This document shows, one piece after another, positions 1-5,970 of a stretch of 7,454 bases of DNA. This DNA is from Candidatus Latescibacterota bacterium (GTDB lineage: Bacteria; Latescibacterota; UBA2968; UBA8231). Below the pieces are notes generated by a model. That model was not told the DNA's origin and made no database searches. It saw nothing but the letters and a program-made list of their open reading frames with translations. Made by a program: the position numbers and the translations under genes. Each line of letters starts with the position of its first letter. Positions within the stretch are counted from its first letter, which is position 1. The stretch is taken from positions 3,078-10,531 of the forward strand of contig JAGWBY010000147.1 in NCBI GenBank assembly GCA_021295675.1, in the 5' to 3' direction.

Positions 1-484
1 CCTGGATCATCAAAAAGGGATCCCCGAGCAGGCCGGACTCGACGATGGCCCGCGCCAAGCGGTTGGGCGGGTCGCGGCGGTAGTTTTCGGCCGTGGCCAG
101 CACGGCATTACCGGTGTGGGCTGCGTCGATCATGGCCTGGCAGGCGCGCATGGTAATGCCGAGGGGCTTTTCCACCAGCGCATGCTTGCCAGCCAAAAGG
201 GCCGGCACAGCCACTTGGTGGTGCGTTGAACCGTCGGTAACCACATCGACGGCGAGGATATCATCGCGCTTGAGCATCGAGTCCATATCCGTAAAGATCA
301 GCGGCTCGCGCCCGAACAGCCGCTGTACTTCGCGGGCGGCAAACTCGGCGTTCGCCCGGTTCACATCGCAGACGGCCATCAATTCGACATTGCCAATGCC
401 GCTATCTTCTAACACCTTGTAGGCCAAGATGTGGCGATGGCCCATGCCGCCGCAGCCGACGACGCAAAGCGGTACTTTTTCCAT
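1..484 (-). CDS. Gfo/Idh/MocA family oxidoreductase, N-terminal part (runs off left edge)
   Basis: This is the NAD(P)-binding half of a Gfo/Idh/MocA oxidoreductase; family members oxidise or reduce sugars, inositols and related polyols in the cytoplasm. 161 codons are visible from ATG at 484-482, and the frame stays open to base 1, so the C-terminal substrate domain lies outside the window. Visible signatures are the Rossmann loop G10-C-G-G-M-G15, an acidic residue at the end of beta-2 (CDVNR, D40) suited to nucleotide ribose, the VTDGSTHH stretch near 82-89, the family motif EKP at 105-107 (its Lys is usually catalytic), and ENYRRDPPN at 133-141. The start is supported by AGGAGA (complement of 492-497) seven bases upstream. 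It is divergent from the membrane-protein gene at 569. No frame break is seen in this part. Substrate is unknown. Family assignment is firm. Confidence 0.93.
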   Translation of the reverse strand, partial: MEKVPLCVVGCGGMGHRHILAYKVLEDSGIGNVELMAVCDVNRANAEFAAREVQRLFGREPLIFTDMDSMLKRDDILAVDVVTDGSTHHQVAVPALLAGKHALVEKPLGITMRACQAMIDAAHTGNAVLATAENYRRDPPNRLARAIVESGLLGDPFLMIQ

Positions 485-568
485 AATAGGGTCTCCTGTT
501 GTGTGTGCGGAAAGTCGTGCGCGGCTGTGGGCATTGTCAAGGGGAAGGCAAAACTCGGAAGGAACATT
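485..568. promoter_or_regulatory. Divergent intergenic region between oxidoreductase and membrane-protein genes
   Basis: These 84 bases separate two divergent starts, so promoters for both genes should lie here or overlap the 5' coding ends. What can be seen is one ribosome binding site facing each way: AGGAGA on the minus strand at 497-492 and GGAAGGA on the plus strand at 557-563. I could not find a convincing -35/-10 pair or operator palindrome, so its promoter role rests on gene arrangement alone. Confidence 0.4.
557..563 (+). promoter_or_regulatory. Ribosome binding site deciding a TTG start
   Basis: GGAAGGA lies five bases before TTG at 569-571. No comparable purine-rich site precedes GTG 527 or ATG 431 in the same frame, and the protein from 569 begins with a short basic segment and then the first membrane helix. 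This supports a non-ATG start for the membrane protein. Confidence 0.5.
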
Positions 569-2527
569 TTGCTAAAACGTTCTCCACCGATCATAAAGGG
601 ATGCACGCCCAAGGCGCTGATCGTCGGGCTGCTCGGTGCCCTTTGCATGGGCCTCGGCTCGACCTACAACGACATGATCATCAAAGGCTCTGGGCTAGCC
701 GTGTGGAACCTGACCCCTGGGGCGACTTTCTTCTTTTTTGTCCTAGTCCTCCTCTTAAACCCGCTCTTGCGATTGCTGCATCCGCGCCTGCCCTTGCAGC
801 GCGGCGAATTGGCCGTAGCCTTCTTCCTCGTCCTGCTAGCCAACACCTTGTCGGGCCGCGGCCTGCCCGCGCAACTTCTGCCGGTAATCACTGGGGCCTA
901 TTACTACGCCACGCCGGAAAACGGTTGGGCCGAGATCGTCCAGCCCTACATGCCCGATTGGCCGGTGCCCCAAAGCCGCGACGCCATTTGGGGCTTTTAC
1001 GAAGGCGACCCAACCGGGGCCGTGCCATGGGCAATCTGGGCGGCCCCCCTGTTGTACTGGGCCGTGTTCGGCTTGGCCCTCTTTCTGGCCATGGTATGCC
1101 TGATGGTGATCGTGCGCCGACAATGGGTAGAACACGAGCGTTTGGCCTATCCCATGGTCCAGCTTCCCCTGGCCATGATCGCCGACGACGGACGCGGCCG
1201 GACCATCAAACCCCTGTTCCGCAGCGGATTGATGTGGATGGGATTTGCCGTCCCCTTTGTGCTAGCCTCGATCAACGCCTTGCACAACTACTTCGTGATC
1301 ATTCCCACCGTCAGCACTTCGCTCGGCGGCTTGTCGATATTTCGCGGCGCGGTGTCGCTGGGCCTGAATCTAAATCTGTCGATGGTTGGCTTCTCCTATT
1401 TCATACCACAGAACATCGCCTTGGGCTTGGTCTTTTTTTACATCGTCAATGTGGTGCAGCGCGGGTTGTTGGGGATGCTGGCTTGGGGGGGCAAGGACGA
1501 GACCATGGGCGCGTATAGCCAGTACACCGACCCGATCATCATCCACCAAGCCATGGGCGGCATGATCGTCTTAGTCCTGGGGTCTTTGTGGGTGGGCCGA
1601 CGCCACCTCGGGAACGTGCTGCGCAAGGCTTTGGGCCGCGCACCAGAGGTAGAAGATGCCGATGAAATTACCTCCTATGGCGTGGCCGTGTGGGGAGCCG
1701 TGGCCAGCTTCCTAGTGATGGGTGTCTGGCTGTGGCAATCCGGCATTCCGCTGCCCTTTGTTCCCCTGCTACTATTCGGCGCATTTGTCGGGTTTATGAC
1801 CATTGCCCGCGTCGTCGCACAAGGTGGGGTCGCGTCCATGTTTCCGCCGACCAACGGACCGGACTTTGTCGTCGCCAATGTCGGAGGCACCGTGTTGGGC
1901 ACTAAGGGCATGGCTGGCATGGCCCTGAGCTATGCCTGGAGCGTGGACACCTTGATCCTGATGATGAGCGCCTGCGCCAATGGCCTGAAGCTCGTCACCG
2001 AAATCAGCCTACCTCATCGCCGCCGCCTATTCGGGGCCACCGTTGCGGTGATCGTCCTGACGCTGACCTGCGTCGTCTCCTTAACCCTCTATCTAGGCTA
2101 TCAGTACGGGGCCATTAATTTGTCGCGGTTTTACTTTGATAACGTCGCGCAATATCCCTATCGGTTCATGGAGAAGAGCATCCTCAATCCATTCGAGCCG
2201 CGGCCGAGTACGTGGGTGCACATCAGCGTTGGCGCGGCGATTATGGGTGGGCTAATGGCAGCCCAGCATCGGTTCCTGTGGTGGCCTTTCCACTCGCTCG
2301 GATTCCCGATTAGCTGCGTCTTTGGATCGATGTGGTTCAGCGTGTTTGTCGCTTGGCTCATCAAGAGTACGATACTCAAATACGGCGGGCTGACGCTGTT
2401 GAACCGCCTCAAGCCCTTCTTTCTGGGATTGGTCTTGGGCGAGGCTGTAGCGGCCGGGACTTGGATACTCATCGACTATGTAATCGGCATGCAAAACAAT
2501 TATCTGGGCGGGATTGTGTTCCAGTGA
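569..2527 (+). CDS. Polytopic membrane protein, DUF6785/DUF6784-like (putative transporter)
   Basis: A large inner-membrane protein of 652 residues with about 14 hydrophobic segments spread over the whole length, from ALIVGLLGALCMGLGS near the N-terminus to FFLGLVLGEAVAAGTWILI near the end. I match it to the DUF6785/DUF6784 proteins common in Planctomycetes and Latescibacteria-like genomes, which resemble oligopeptide-transporter-type permeases. Supporting motifs are ERLAYPMVQLPLAM near residues 190-203 and the ARVVAQGG segment near 413-420 followed by a Pro/Asn-rich loop. The frame is open from 431, but that ATG would place the N-terminus antisense inside the oxidoreductase gene and add a non-hydrophobic, Cys-rich leader. 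I prefer TTG at 569, five bases after GGAAGGA (557-563). GTG at 527 is the alternative. Intact. It leads the plus-strand cluster, suggesting import of the substrate handled downstream; that is inference. Confidence 0.8.
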   Translation: MLKRSPPIIKGCTPKALIVGLLGALCMGLGSTYNDMIIKGSGLAVWNLTPGATFFFFVLVLLLNPLLRLLHPRLPLQRGELAVAFFLVLLANTLSGRGLPAQLLPVITGAYYYATPENGWAEIVQPYMPDWPVPQSRDAIWGFYEGDPTGAVPWAIWAAPLLYWAVFGLALFLAMVCLMVIVRRQWVEHERLAYPMVQLPLAMIADDGRGRTIKPLFRSGLMWMGFAVPFVLASINALHNYFVIIPTVSTSLGGLSIFRGAVSLGLNLNLSMVGFSYFIPQNIALGLVFFYIVNVVQRGLLGMLAWGGKDETMGAYSQYTDPIIIHQAMGGMIVLVLGSLWVGRRHLGNVLRKALGRAPEVEDADEITSYGVAVWGAVASFLVMGVWLWQSGIPLPFVPLLLFGAFVGFMTIARVVAQGGVASMFPPTNGPDFVVANVGGTVLGTKGMAGMALSYAWSVDTLILMMSACANGLKLVTEISLPHRRRLFGATVAVIVLTLTCVVSLTLYLGYQYGAINLSRFYFDNVAQYPYRFMEKSILNPFEPRPSTWVHISVGAAIMGGLMAAQHRFLWWPFHSLGFPISCVFGSMWFSVFVAWLIKSTILKYGGLTLLNRLKPFFLGLVLGEAVAAGTWILIDYVIGMQNNYLGGIVFQ

Positions 2528-2534
2528 AGTGCGC

Positions 2535-2563
2535 TTGAACGGCGCTGTTGAAACGGCTATCTT
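2535..2563 (+). promoter_or_regulatory. Possible sigma-70-like promoter before the PhyH gene
   Basis: In the 62-base gap after the membrane-protein stop, TTGAAC (2535-2540) and TATCTT (2558-2563) are separated by exactly 17 bases. Each hexamer matches four of six consensus positions. A start point near 2570 would leave a leader of about 20 bases. Such matches occur by chance, and the gene may simply be read through from upstream, so this is weak. Confidence 0.22.
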
Positions 2564-2589
2564 ATCCGCCCAAACAAAGGCCCAATCCC

Positions 2590-3409
2590 ATGATGACGCC
2601 CGAACAACGCTACTTCTTCGATTTGACCGGCTACCTCCACTTGCGCAACGTGCTCAGCCCAGAGGAGCTCGCACCCGCGCAAGCGGCAGCCGACCGCTAC
2701 ATCAACATGCCGACCACAGAGTGGCCACCCGAATTCGGCGCGGATCTCGAGCGCCGCGACCTCACCGGCTATCAGCACGGTTTTGCCTTTGACAAAAGCC
2801 TCGAAGTGCTCACCCGGCATCCTACTACTTGGCCGATCCTCATGGAACTCACCGACCGCCGGCCGCGCCTCAACGGCGGCACTCTCGGCTATAACCGCCA
2901 CGGCCACGGCTTCCACTACCTGCACGCCGGATGGCGGCCGTCCAAACGGCCCGATGTGCGGCGCTATTACATCGAAGACGGCCAAGTCCGCTGCACGGAC
3001 TTTATTTTCTTTTTTTACTTGAGCGATCCTCATCGTCTTGCCCGGCTCGCACAAGGCCCACTTCGACCGGCCCCGAGGGATGTTTTATTTAGGAGCCGAA
3101 GACGACGAGAACAGGGACTACGTCGCCGACACCGTGCCCCCGGGCGTGCACAACGTCTGCGCCCGCGCCGGCGACGTATTCATCATGCCCGAGCACCTCA
3201 TGCACGGCGCGCTCACTTGGAAGCCCCGCGACCGCGACCGCCGCTTCCTCATCCTGCGCTACAACGTCCAGCACATGCTCACCGGTCAGCGCCGCCCTTT
3301 TCCAGACGCCATTCGCCAGCGGCTCGACCCCGAGACCATCGACCTGCTCGAATTGGCCCCGTACTACGAATACAAAGACATCGTCAAACAGCGCGAAAAC
3401 ATCGACTAA
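2590..3409 (+). CDS. Phytanoyl-CoA dioxygenase (PhyH) family protein, frame broken by an internal deletion
   Basis: Bacterial PhyH-type Fe(II)/2-oxoglutarate oxygenase, cytoplasmic, substrate unknown. The N-terminal part (2590-3027, 146 codons) opens with MMTPEQRYFFDLTGYLHLRNV, typical of the family, and carries GFHYLHAG (H109, H112) where the first iron ligand is expected. It ends in YLSD. The C-terminal part continues one frame over from about 3029 with IVLPGSHKAHF, then GDVFIMPEHLMHGALTW (His codon 3203-3205, likely distal ligand) and RRFLILRY (likely 2-oxoglutarate-binding Arg), ending at TAA 3407-3409. Relatives have about 6-8 residues of a Gly/Pro-rich turn between YLSD and the PGSHK motif; only four bases lie here, so coding bases appear lost. 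The joined length is about 272 residues against an expected 280 or so. ATG 2590 is chosen over TTG 2548 by family N-terminus and AAAGG at 2576-2580. As written, the gene cannot give a full enzyme. Confidence 0.88.
3025..3034 (+). other. Frame break and probable deletion point in the PhyH gene
   Basis: The upstream reading frame is family-like through GAT 3025-3027 (Asp of YLSD). The downstream frame is family-like from CTC 3029-3031 (Leu before IVLPGSHK). A single C at 3028 lies between. The frame moves forward by one, which equals a loss of 2 modulo 3 bases, for example 20. The conserved turn normally found here is absent, which an added single base would not explain. Confidence 0.75.
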
Positions 3410-3414
3410 ATACC

Positions 3415-4185
3415 ATGCCGATCTCAACGCAAAACACCGAGCACCTGAGCTTCCGCGCCCGCGTCCCAGTCTTCGACGCCAACATCGGCGTCGGCCACTG
3501 CCACGACCGGCCCTCGCCGTTTGCCGATGTGGCCGGCCTGCGAGCGGAAATGCAGCGTCACGGCGTGGAACGCGGCTTGATCTACCACCTCCAAGGCGAA
3601 ACCATCAGCGCGATTGAAGGCAACGAGGCCCTGCGCGATTGGCAAAGTAACGGACTCGTCCCCCAATGGGTCGCCGGGCCGAGCGCGGACTCGTTGGCGC
3701 AACTGCGTGAACTTCACGCCGCGGGTGAGGTCTCCAGCGTCCGCCTGCATAACACCGAGGCAAGCCGCGTCCCCTTTGCCGACTGGATCTACGGCGAGTT
3801 GCTCGCTTGGCTGGCAGCCGAGCACATCCCCCTGTGGATTTCTTTAGCCGATACTCCGGTCGCCGAAGTCATGGAAACCTTGCGTCGCTTCCCAGATTTA
3901 CAAGCAGTACTCCTCGGCGCGCACTACGTGCATTCCCTCGCCTTGCGCCCCCTGCTCAGGGCACTGCCCCAAGCGGCAATAGAGCTAAGCCGCTTTGAGA
4001 ATCTGGGCGGCATTGAGGCCCTGATCGGCGAATTTGGCATAGAGCGCTTCCTCTACGGATCCTATTATCCGCGCTACGCCATGGGGCCGATACTCTTTTA
4101 CCTGCACCACTTGGGCATTGACGACGACGCACTCGCGGCTTTGACCGCGGGCAATCTAGAGCGCATTCTCGGAGGAACCGCATGA
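3415..4185 (+). CDS. Amidohydrolase-fold protein lacking canonical metal ligands
   Basis: A 256-residue protein resembling the small TIM-barrel amidohydrolases (Amidohydro_2 type), but with the active site altered. The N-terminus reads FDANIGVG where a catalytic member has D-x-H-x-H. The strand that usually ends in a metal-binding His reads LWISLADT. The closing Gly-Ser-Asp motif is GSYYP, with Tyr (residue 217) in place of Asp. A His survives in LLGAHYVH near the third ligand position. Similar DANxxxG...FGSxxP proteins often sit beside a canonical amidohydrolase in related genomes, as here. It starts at ATG 3415, five bases after the PhyH stop, and its TGA overlaps the next ATG (ATGA, 4182-4185), implying translational coupling. 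The same frame is open back to 2548, but that upstream stretch is out-of-frame PhyH sequence, rich in Arg and Pro. It may be a non-catalytic partner or use a different chemistry. Frame is intact. Confidence 0.82.
   Translation: MPISTQNTEHLSFRARVPVFDANIGVGHCHDRPSPFADVAGLRAEMQRHGVERGLIYHLQGETISAIEGNEALRDWQSNGLVPQWVAGPSADSLAQLRELHAAGEVSSVRLHNTEASRVPFADWIYGELLAWLAAEHIPLWISLADTPVAEVMETLRRFPDLQAVLLGAHYVHSLALRPLLRALPQAAIELSRFENLGGIEALIGEFGIERFLYGSYYPRYAMGPILFYLHHLGIDDDALAALTAGNLERILGGTA
4171..4176 (+). promoter_or_regulatory. Strong ribosome binding site inside the upstream gene's end
   Basis: GGAGGA at 4171-4176 lies within the last codons of the degenerate amidohydrolase gene and five bases before ATG 4182. 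With the ATGA stop-start overlap, it fixes the start of the second amidohydrolase and points to coupled expression. Confidence 0.7.
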
Positions 4186-4896
4186 TCATCGACTTTCACG
4201 GCCACGTGGGCCGCTGGGATTCCCTCGACATGGTTGATGATCCGGCCGAGATGCTGCGCGCCATGGATGCGGTTGGGATCGACAAAAGCTGTGTCTTCAA
4301 CATCTTCCATCCTGACGGCCAACCCGGCAACGACCAGACTGCGGCTTTTATCGCCCGCCATCCCGATCGCTTCATTGGCTTTGCCTATGTGTGCCCCACC
4401 TGCCCCGACACTGTGCGGCCCGAGCTAGAAAGAGCCATCGACGAACTCGGGTTCCGGGCGATCAAAATCTACCCGCCCTATACGCCCTTTCCGCTCGACG
4501 ACTCGGCTTGGGATCCAATCTACAGCTTTGCCGCTGAGCGCGGCCTCGCAGTCTTGGCGCACACAGGCGGCGAGCCAACGGCCGCGCCTGCCCAATTCGG
4601 TCGCGCAGCCGCGCGCTTCCCCAACGCCCGCTTCGTCGCCGGCCACTCCGGCAACACCGAGCCATATCGCAGCCAAGCCATTGCCGCGGCCCAGCGCTTG
4701 CCCAACTACTTCCTCGAAACCTGTTCGACCTTCCGCACCCCAGGCCAAGGCCGGGGCCGACCGCGTGCTCTTCGGCTCGGACACGCCCTTGATGGACCCC
4801 CGCCCCCAGCTCGGCAAGATCATCACCGCGGCCATTGACGACGACGCCAAGCGCCTCATCCTCGGCGAGAACGCCCGCGGCCTGCTCGGGCTATAA
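4182..4896 (+). CDS. Amidohydrolase family protein (metal-dependent TIM barrel), frame broken near the C-terminus
   Basis: A canonical small amidohydrolase (Amidohydro_2 type), cytoplasmic; family members hydrolyse or decarboxylate small cyclic or carboxylated substrates with a divalent metal. Visible ligand set: D4-F-H6-G-H8 at the N-terminus, K95 in AIKIYPPY, H127 in LAHTGG, H155 in AGHSG, and Asp of FGSDTP (codon 4780-4782). The first frame is family-like through FRTPG (4731-4745). The second is family-like from AKAGADRVLFGSDTP (from about 4747) to TAA 4894-4896. Relatives carry roughly seven residues (a helix of the IEYLVE type) between these; they are missing. The frame gain is one, the same as in the PhyH gene, fitting a loss of about 20 bases. 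Read literally, the first frame ends at 4838 in Arg/Pro/His-rich junk without the catalytic Asp. Together the parts give about 237 residues. It is last in the cluster and ends at a hairpin terminator. Confidence 0.88.
4740..4749 (+). other. Frame break and probable deletion point in the second amidohydrolase
   Basis: CCA 4740-4742 and GGC 4743-4745 are the last family-like codons of the first frame, and AAG 4747-4749 begins the family-like second frame. The surrounding bases are a run of GGCC-type words (GGCC AAGGCC GGGGCC, 4743-4758), a context where short-repeat deletion or assembly collapse is plausible. The segment that normally precedes the AGADRVLFGSD motif is absent. Confidence 0.7.
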
Positions 4897-4903
4897 GACG
4901 CAA

Positions 4904-4940
4904 AAAGCCCGCCTGCCACAAGGGCAAGCGGGCTTTCTTT
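4904..4940. terminator. Bidirectional intrinsic terminator between convergent genes
   Basis: The left arm 4904-4917 (AAAGCCCGCCTGCC) pairs with 4923-4936 (GGGCAAGCGGGCTTT without its first base shared in the loop), giving 13 pairs with one C-A mismatch at 4913/4927 and a five-base loop 4918-4922. On the plus strand the stem is followed by TTTCTTT; on the minus strand the complement of CAAAAA gives a T tract. It begins eight bases after the plus-strand stop at 4896 and lies before the minus-strand stop at 4963, so it can serve both transcripts. Confidence 0.85.
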
Positions 4941-4962
4941 GCAAAGGGTGCGAAACCGGATA

Positions 4963-5873
4963 TTACTGCTGGTACTGGTACTTAATCCGGCCCCAACTCT
5001 GCTCCTCGACCGCAGTCGGCTCGCCCCAATCAATGGTGTCGTCCATGGGGGAGATGAGCAGGTCCTGCGAAGAGTGACAACAACTCGTCGGCGATTGTCG
5101 GCATCGCCGGCGCTGTCATCTACATCGCTGACGAAAATCGAAAAGCCGATCACCTCACCCGCGGTCAGGTCGTGCTCAATCACCTGATCTTCCGTGATGT
5201 TCTCTTCGGTGGGCTTGGGATACGAATCAATGGCAATGGTGCGGAACTCGTAGATATACGTGCTCTCGCCGTACTCTTCGCCCTCGAAGCTATAGGTGCA
5301 GTAGTACCAACGGCTGCCGTTGGACAACAGCGTCGGATTCTCGACGTCGGCGCTACTAACCGCCGCCGTTTGCAGGGCCGGGCCGAAATTGCCGTTGAGC
5401 GGCGGGAACGCGAATGAATACTTGTGGTGCGTCACCACGTCTTCGGGCTTGGGCAAGTAGTCGTGACGCGGGTTGAACTCGATCTCAATGCTGTCGTCCC
5501 ACCAATAGGAGCCTAAATCTTGGCGGGTAATCGTGTGCTTGTTATCGAATATCTTCGTCGTCACGTAGATTTCGTTGCGCGAGTCGTTCCAACCCAAGAT
5601 GTGGCGGATCTGCATCGAAGCCGGATCCATGCCGCCGCGTGGCACGTCGTCGCCAGCAAAGCCGTGTACCGAAAAGAGCCTTGAACTGGGAATAGCGTAC
5701 ACTTCAAGCGGCACTGCCGACCAATCGTCGTCAAATCCGTCGATGTTCGGCACATTCGCATCGGGGAACTGCACGGCGAGGAAGACCTCGCCTGGGGGCT
5801 CGTGTGCCCCGGCGGCTAGCGCAAAAGCCAATAGCGCGATTGCCGTCAGGCCACAGGTGAAAAGGCGTTTCAT
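4963..5873 (-). CDS. Secreted CBM9/DOMON-like protein, frame change near the C-terminus
   Basis: An exported protein of about 300 residues. It has a clear signal peptide: MKRLFTCG, a hydrophobic core, and an AGA site with likely cleavage after A23. The mature part is a beta-sandwich of the carbohydrate-binding module 9/DOMON type: NIDGFDDDWSAVP near the N-terminus, then MQIRHILGWNDSRNEIYVTTKIFDN and WWDDSIEIEFNPRHDY, the usual order in these sugar- or haem-binding-like domains. There is no cysteine lipobox. The first frame holds to N260 (codon 5096-5094). The C-terminal end DLLISPMDDTIDWGEP...YQYQQ reads in another frame, from about 5064 to TAA at 4965-4963, so there is at least one frame change in 5062-5093. 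In the unshifted frame the protein runs on as low-complexity antisense of the amidohydrolase to 4425. ATG 5873-5871 has a full AAGGAGGT at 5885-5878. The ligand is unknown. It sits 97 bases downstream of the beta-rich envelope gene. Confidence 0.82.
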
Positions 5874-5877
5874 AGCT

Positions 5878-5885
5878 ACCTCCTT
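5878..5885 (-). promoter_or_regulatory. Consensus ribosome binding site for the secreted protein
   Basis: The complement of 5878-5885 is AAGGAGGT, a full anti-Shine-Dalgarno match, four bases before ATG 5873-5871. It fixes the start at the signal peptide and rules out the longer open frame that begins inside the upstream gene near 6035. It suggests efficient translation. Confidence 0.8.
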
Positions 5886-5903
5886 AGGGGTAGGTGGACG
5901 ATA

Positions 5904-5941
5904 AACGACTAAATTGCAAATGAACGACTGAACTGCAAATG
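5904..5941. repeat. Tandem pair of 19-bp direct repeats
   Basis: AACGACTAAATTGCAAATG (5904-5922) is followed with no spacer by AACGACTGAACTGCAAATG (5923-5941). They differ at positions 8 and 11 only, both transitions. The pair fills the middle of the 97-base gap upstream of the secreted-protein gene, 19 bases before its ribosome binding site. A 19-bp period is nearly two helical turns, so a regulator could bind both copies on one face. It could equally be a simple tandem duplication. Confidence 0.7.
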
Positions 5942-5970
5942 TAGCCAAATGGCTCGCCAAATACAACCAA

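Noticed and set aside
431..568. ATG at 431 as the membrane-protein start
   Set aside because: It would overlap the oxidoreductase start on the other strand and add about 46 residues not typical of the family. TTG 569 has a good ribosome binding site.
499..1518. A 339-codon plus-strand frame overlapping the membrane-protein gene
   Set aside because: Its product is Arg/Pro/Gly-rich with no recognisable domain, a GC-bias shadow of the real gene, which has a clear membrane-helix pattern.
3007..3018. T-rich run (TTTTCTTTTTTTAC) before the PhyH frame break as a slippage or programmed-frameshift site
   Set aside because: YLSD after the run is still in the upstream frame, so the break is further downstream. 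Slippage would also not restore the missing turn residues.
2557..3054. A 165-codon minus-strand frame opposite the PhyH gene
   Set aside because: It is antisense to family-like coding sequence, with Val/Ala/Glu-rich composition and no motif; treated as a shadow.
2548..4185. A single 545-codon open frame joining PhyH and amidohydrolase sequence, suggesting a fusion enzyme
   Set aside because: The middle (about 3028-3414) is Arg/Pro/His-rich and is the PhyH C-terminal half read out of frame; the proper PhyH end is in the next frame with its own stop at 3407-3409. The amidohydrolase has its own ATG at 3415.
4425..4962. C-terminal extension of the secreted protein across the amidohydrolase gene
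   Set aside because: This is the wrong frame after the break at 5062-5093. The conserved-looking end YQYQQ stops at 4963, and the extension is antisense to the amidohydrolase.
5943..5954. AGCC-AAAT-GGCT hairpin as a terminator for the envelope protein gene
   Set aside because: The stem has only four pairs and no T tract follows on the minus strand.
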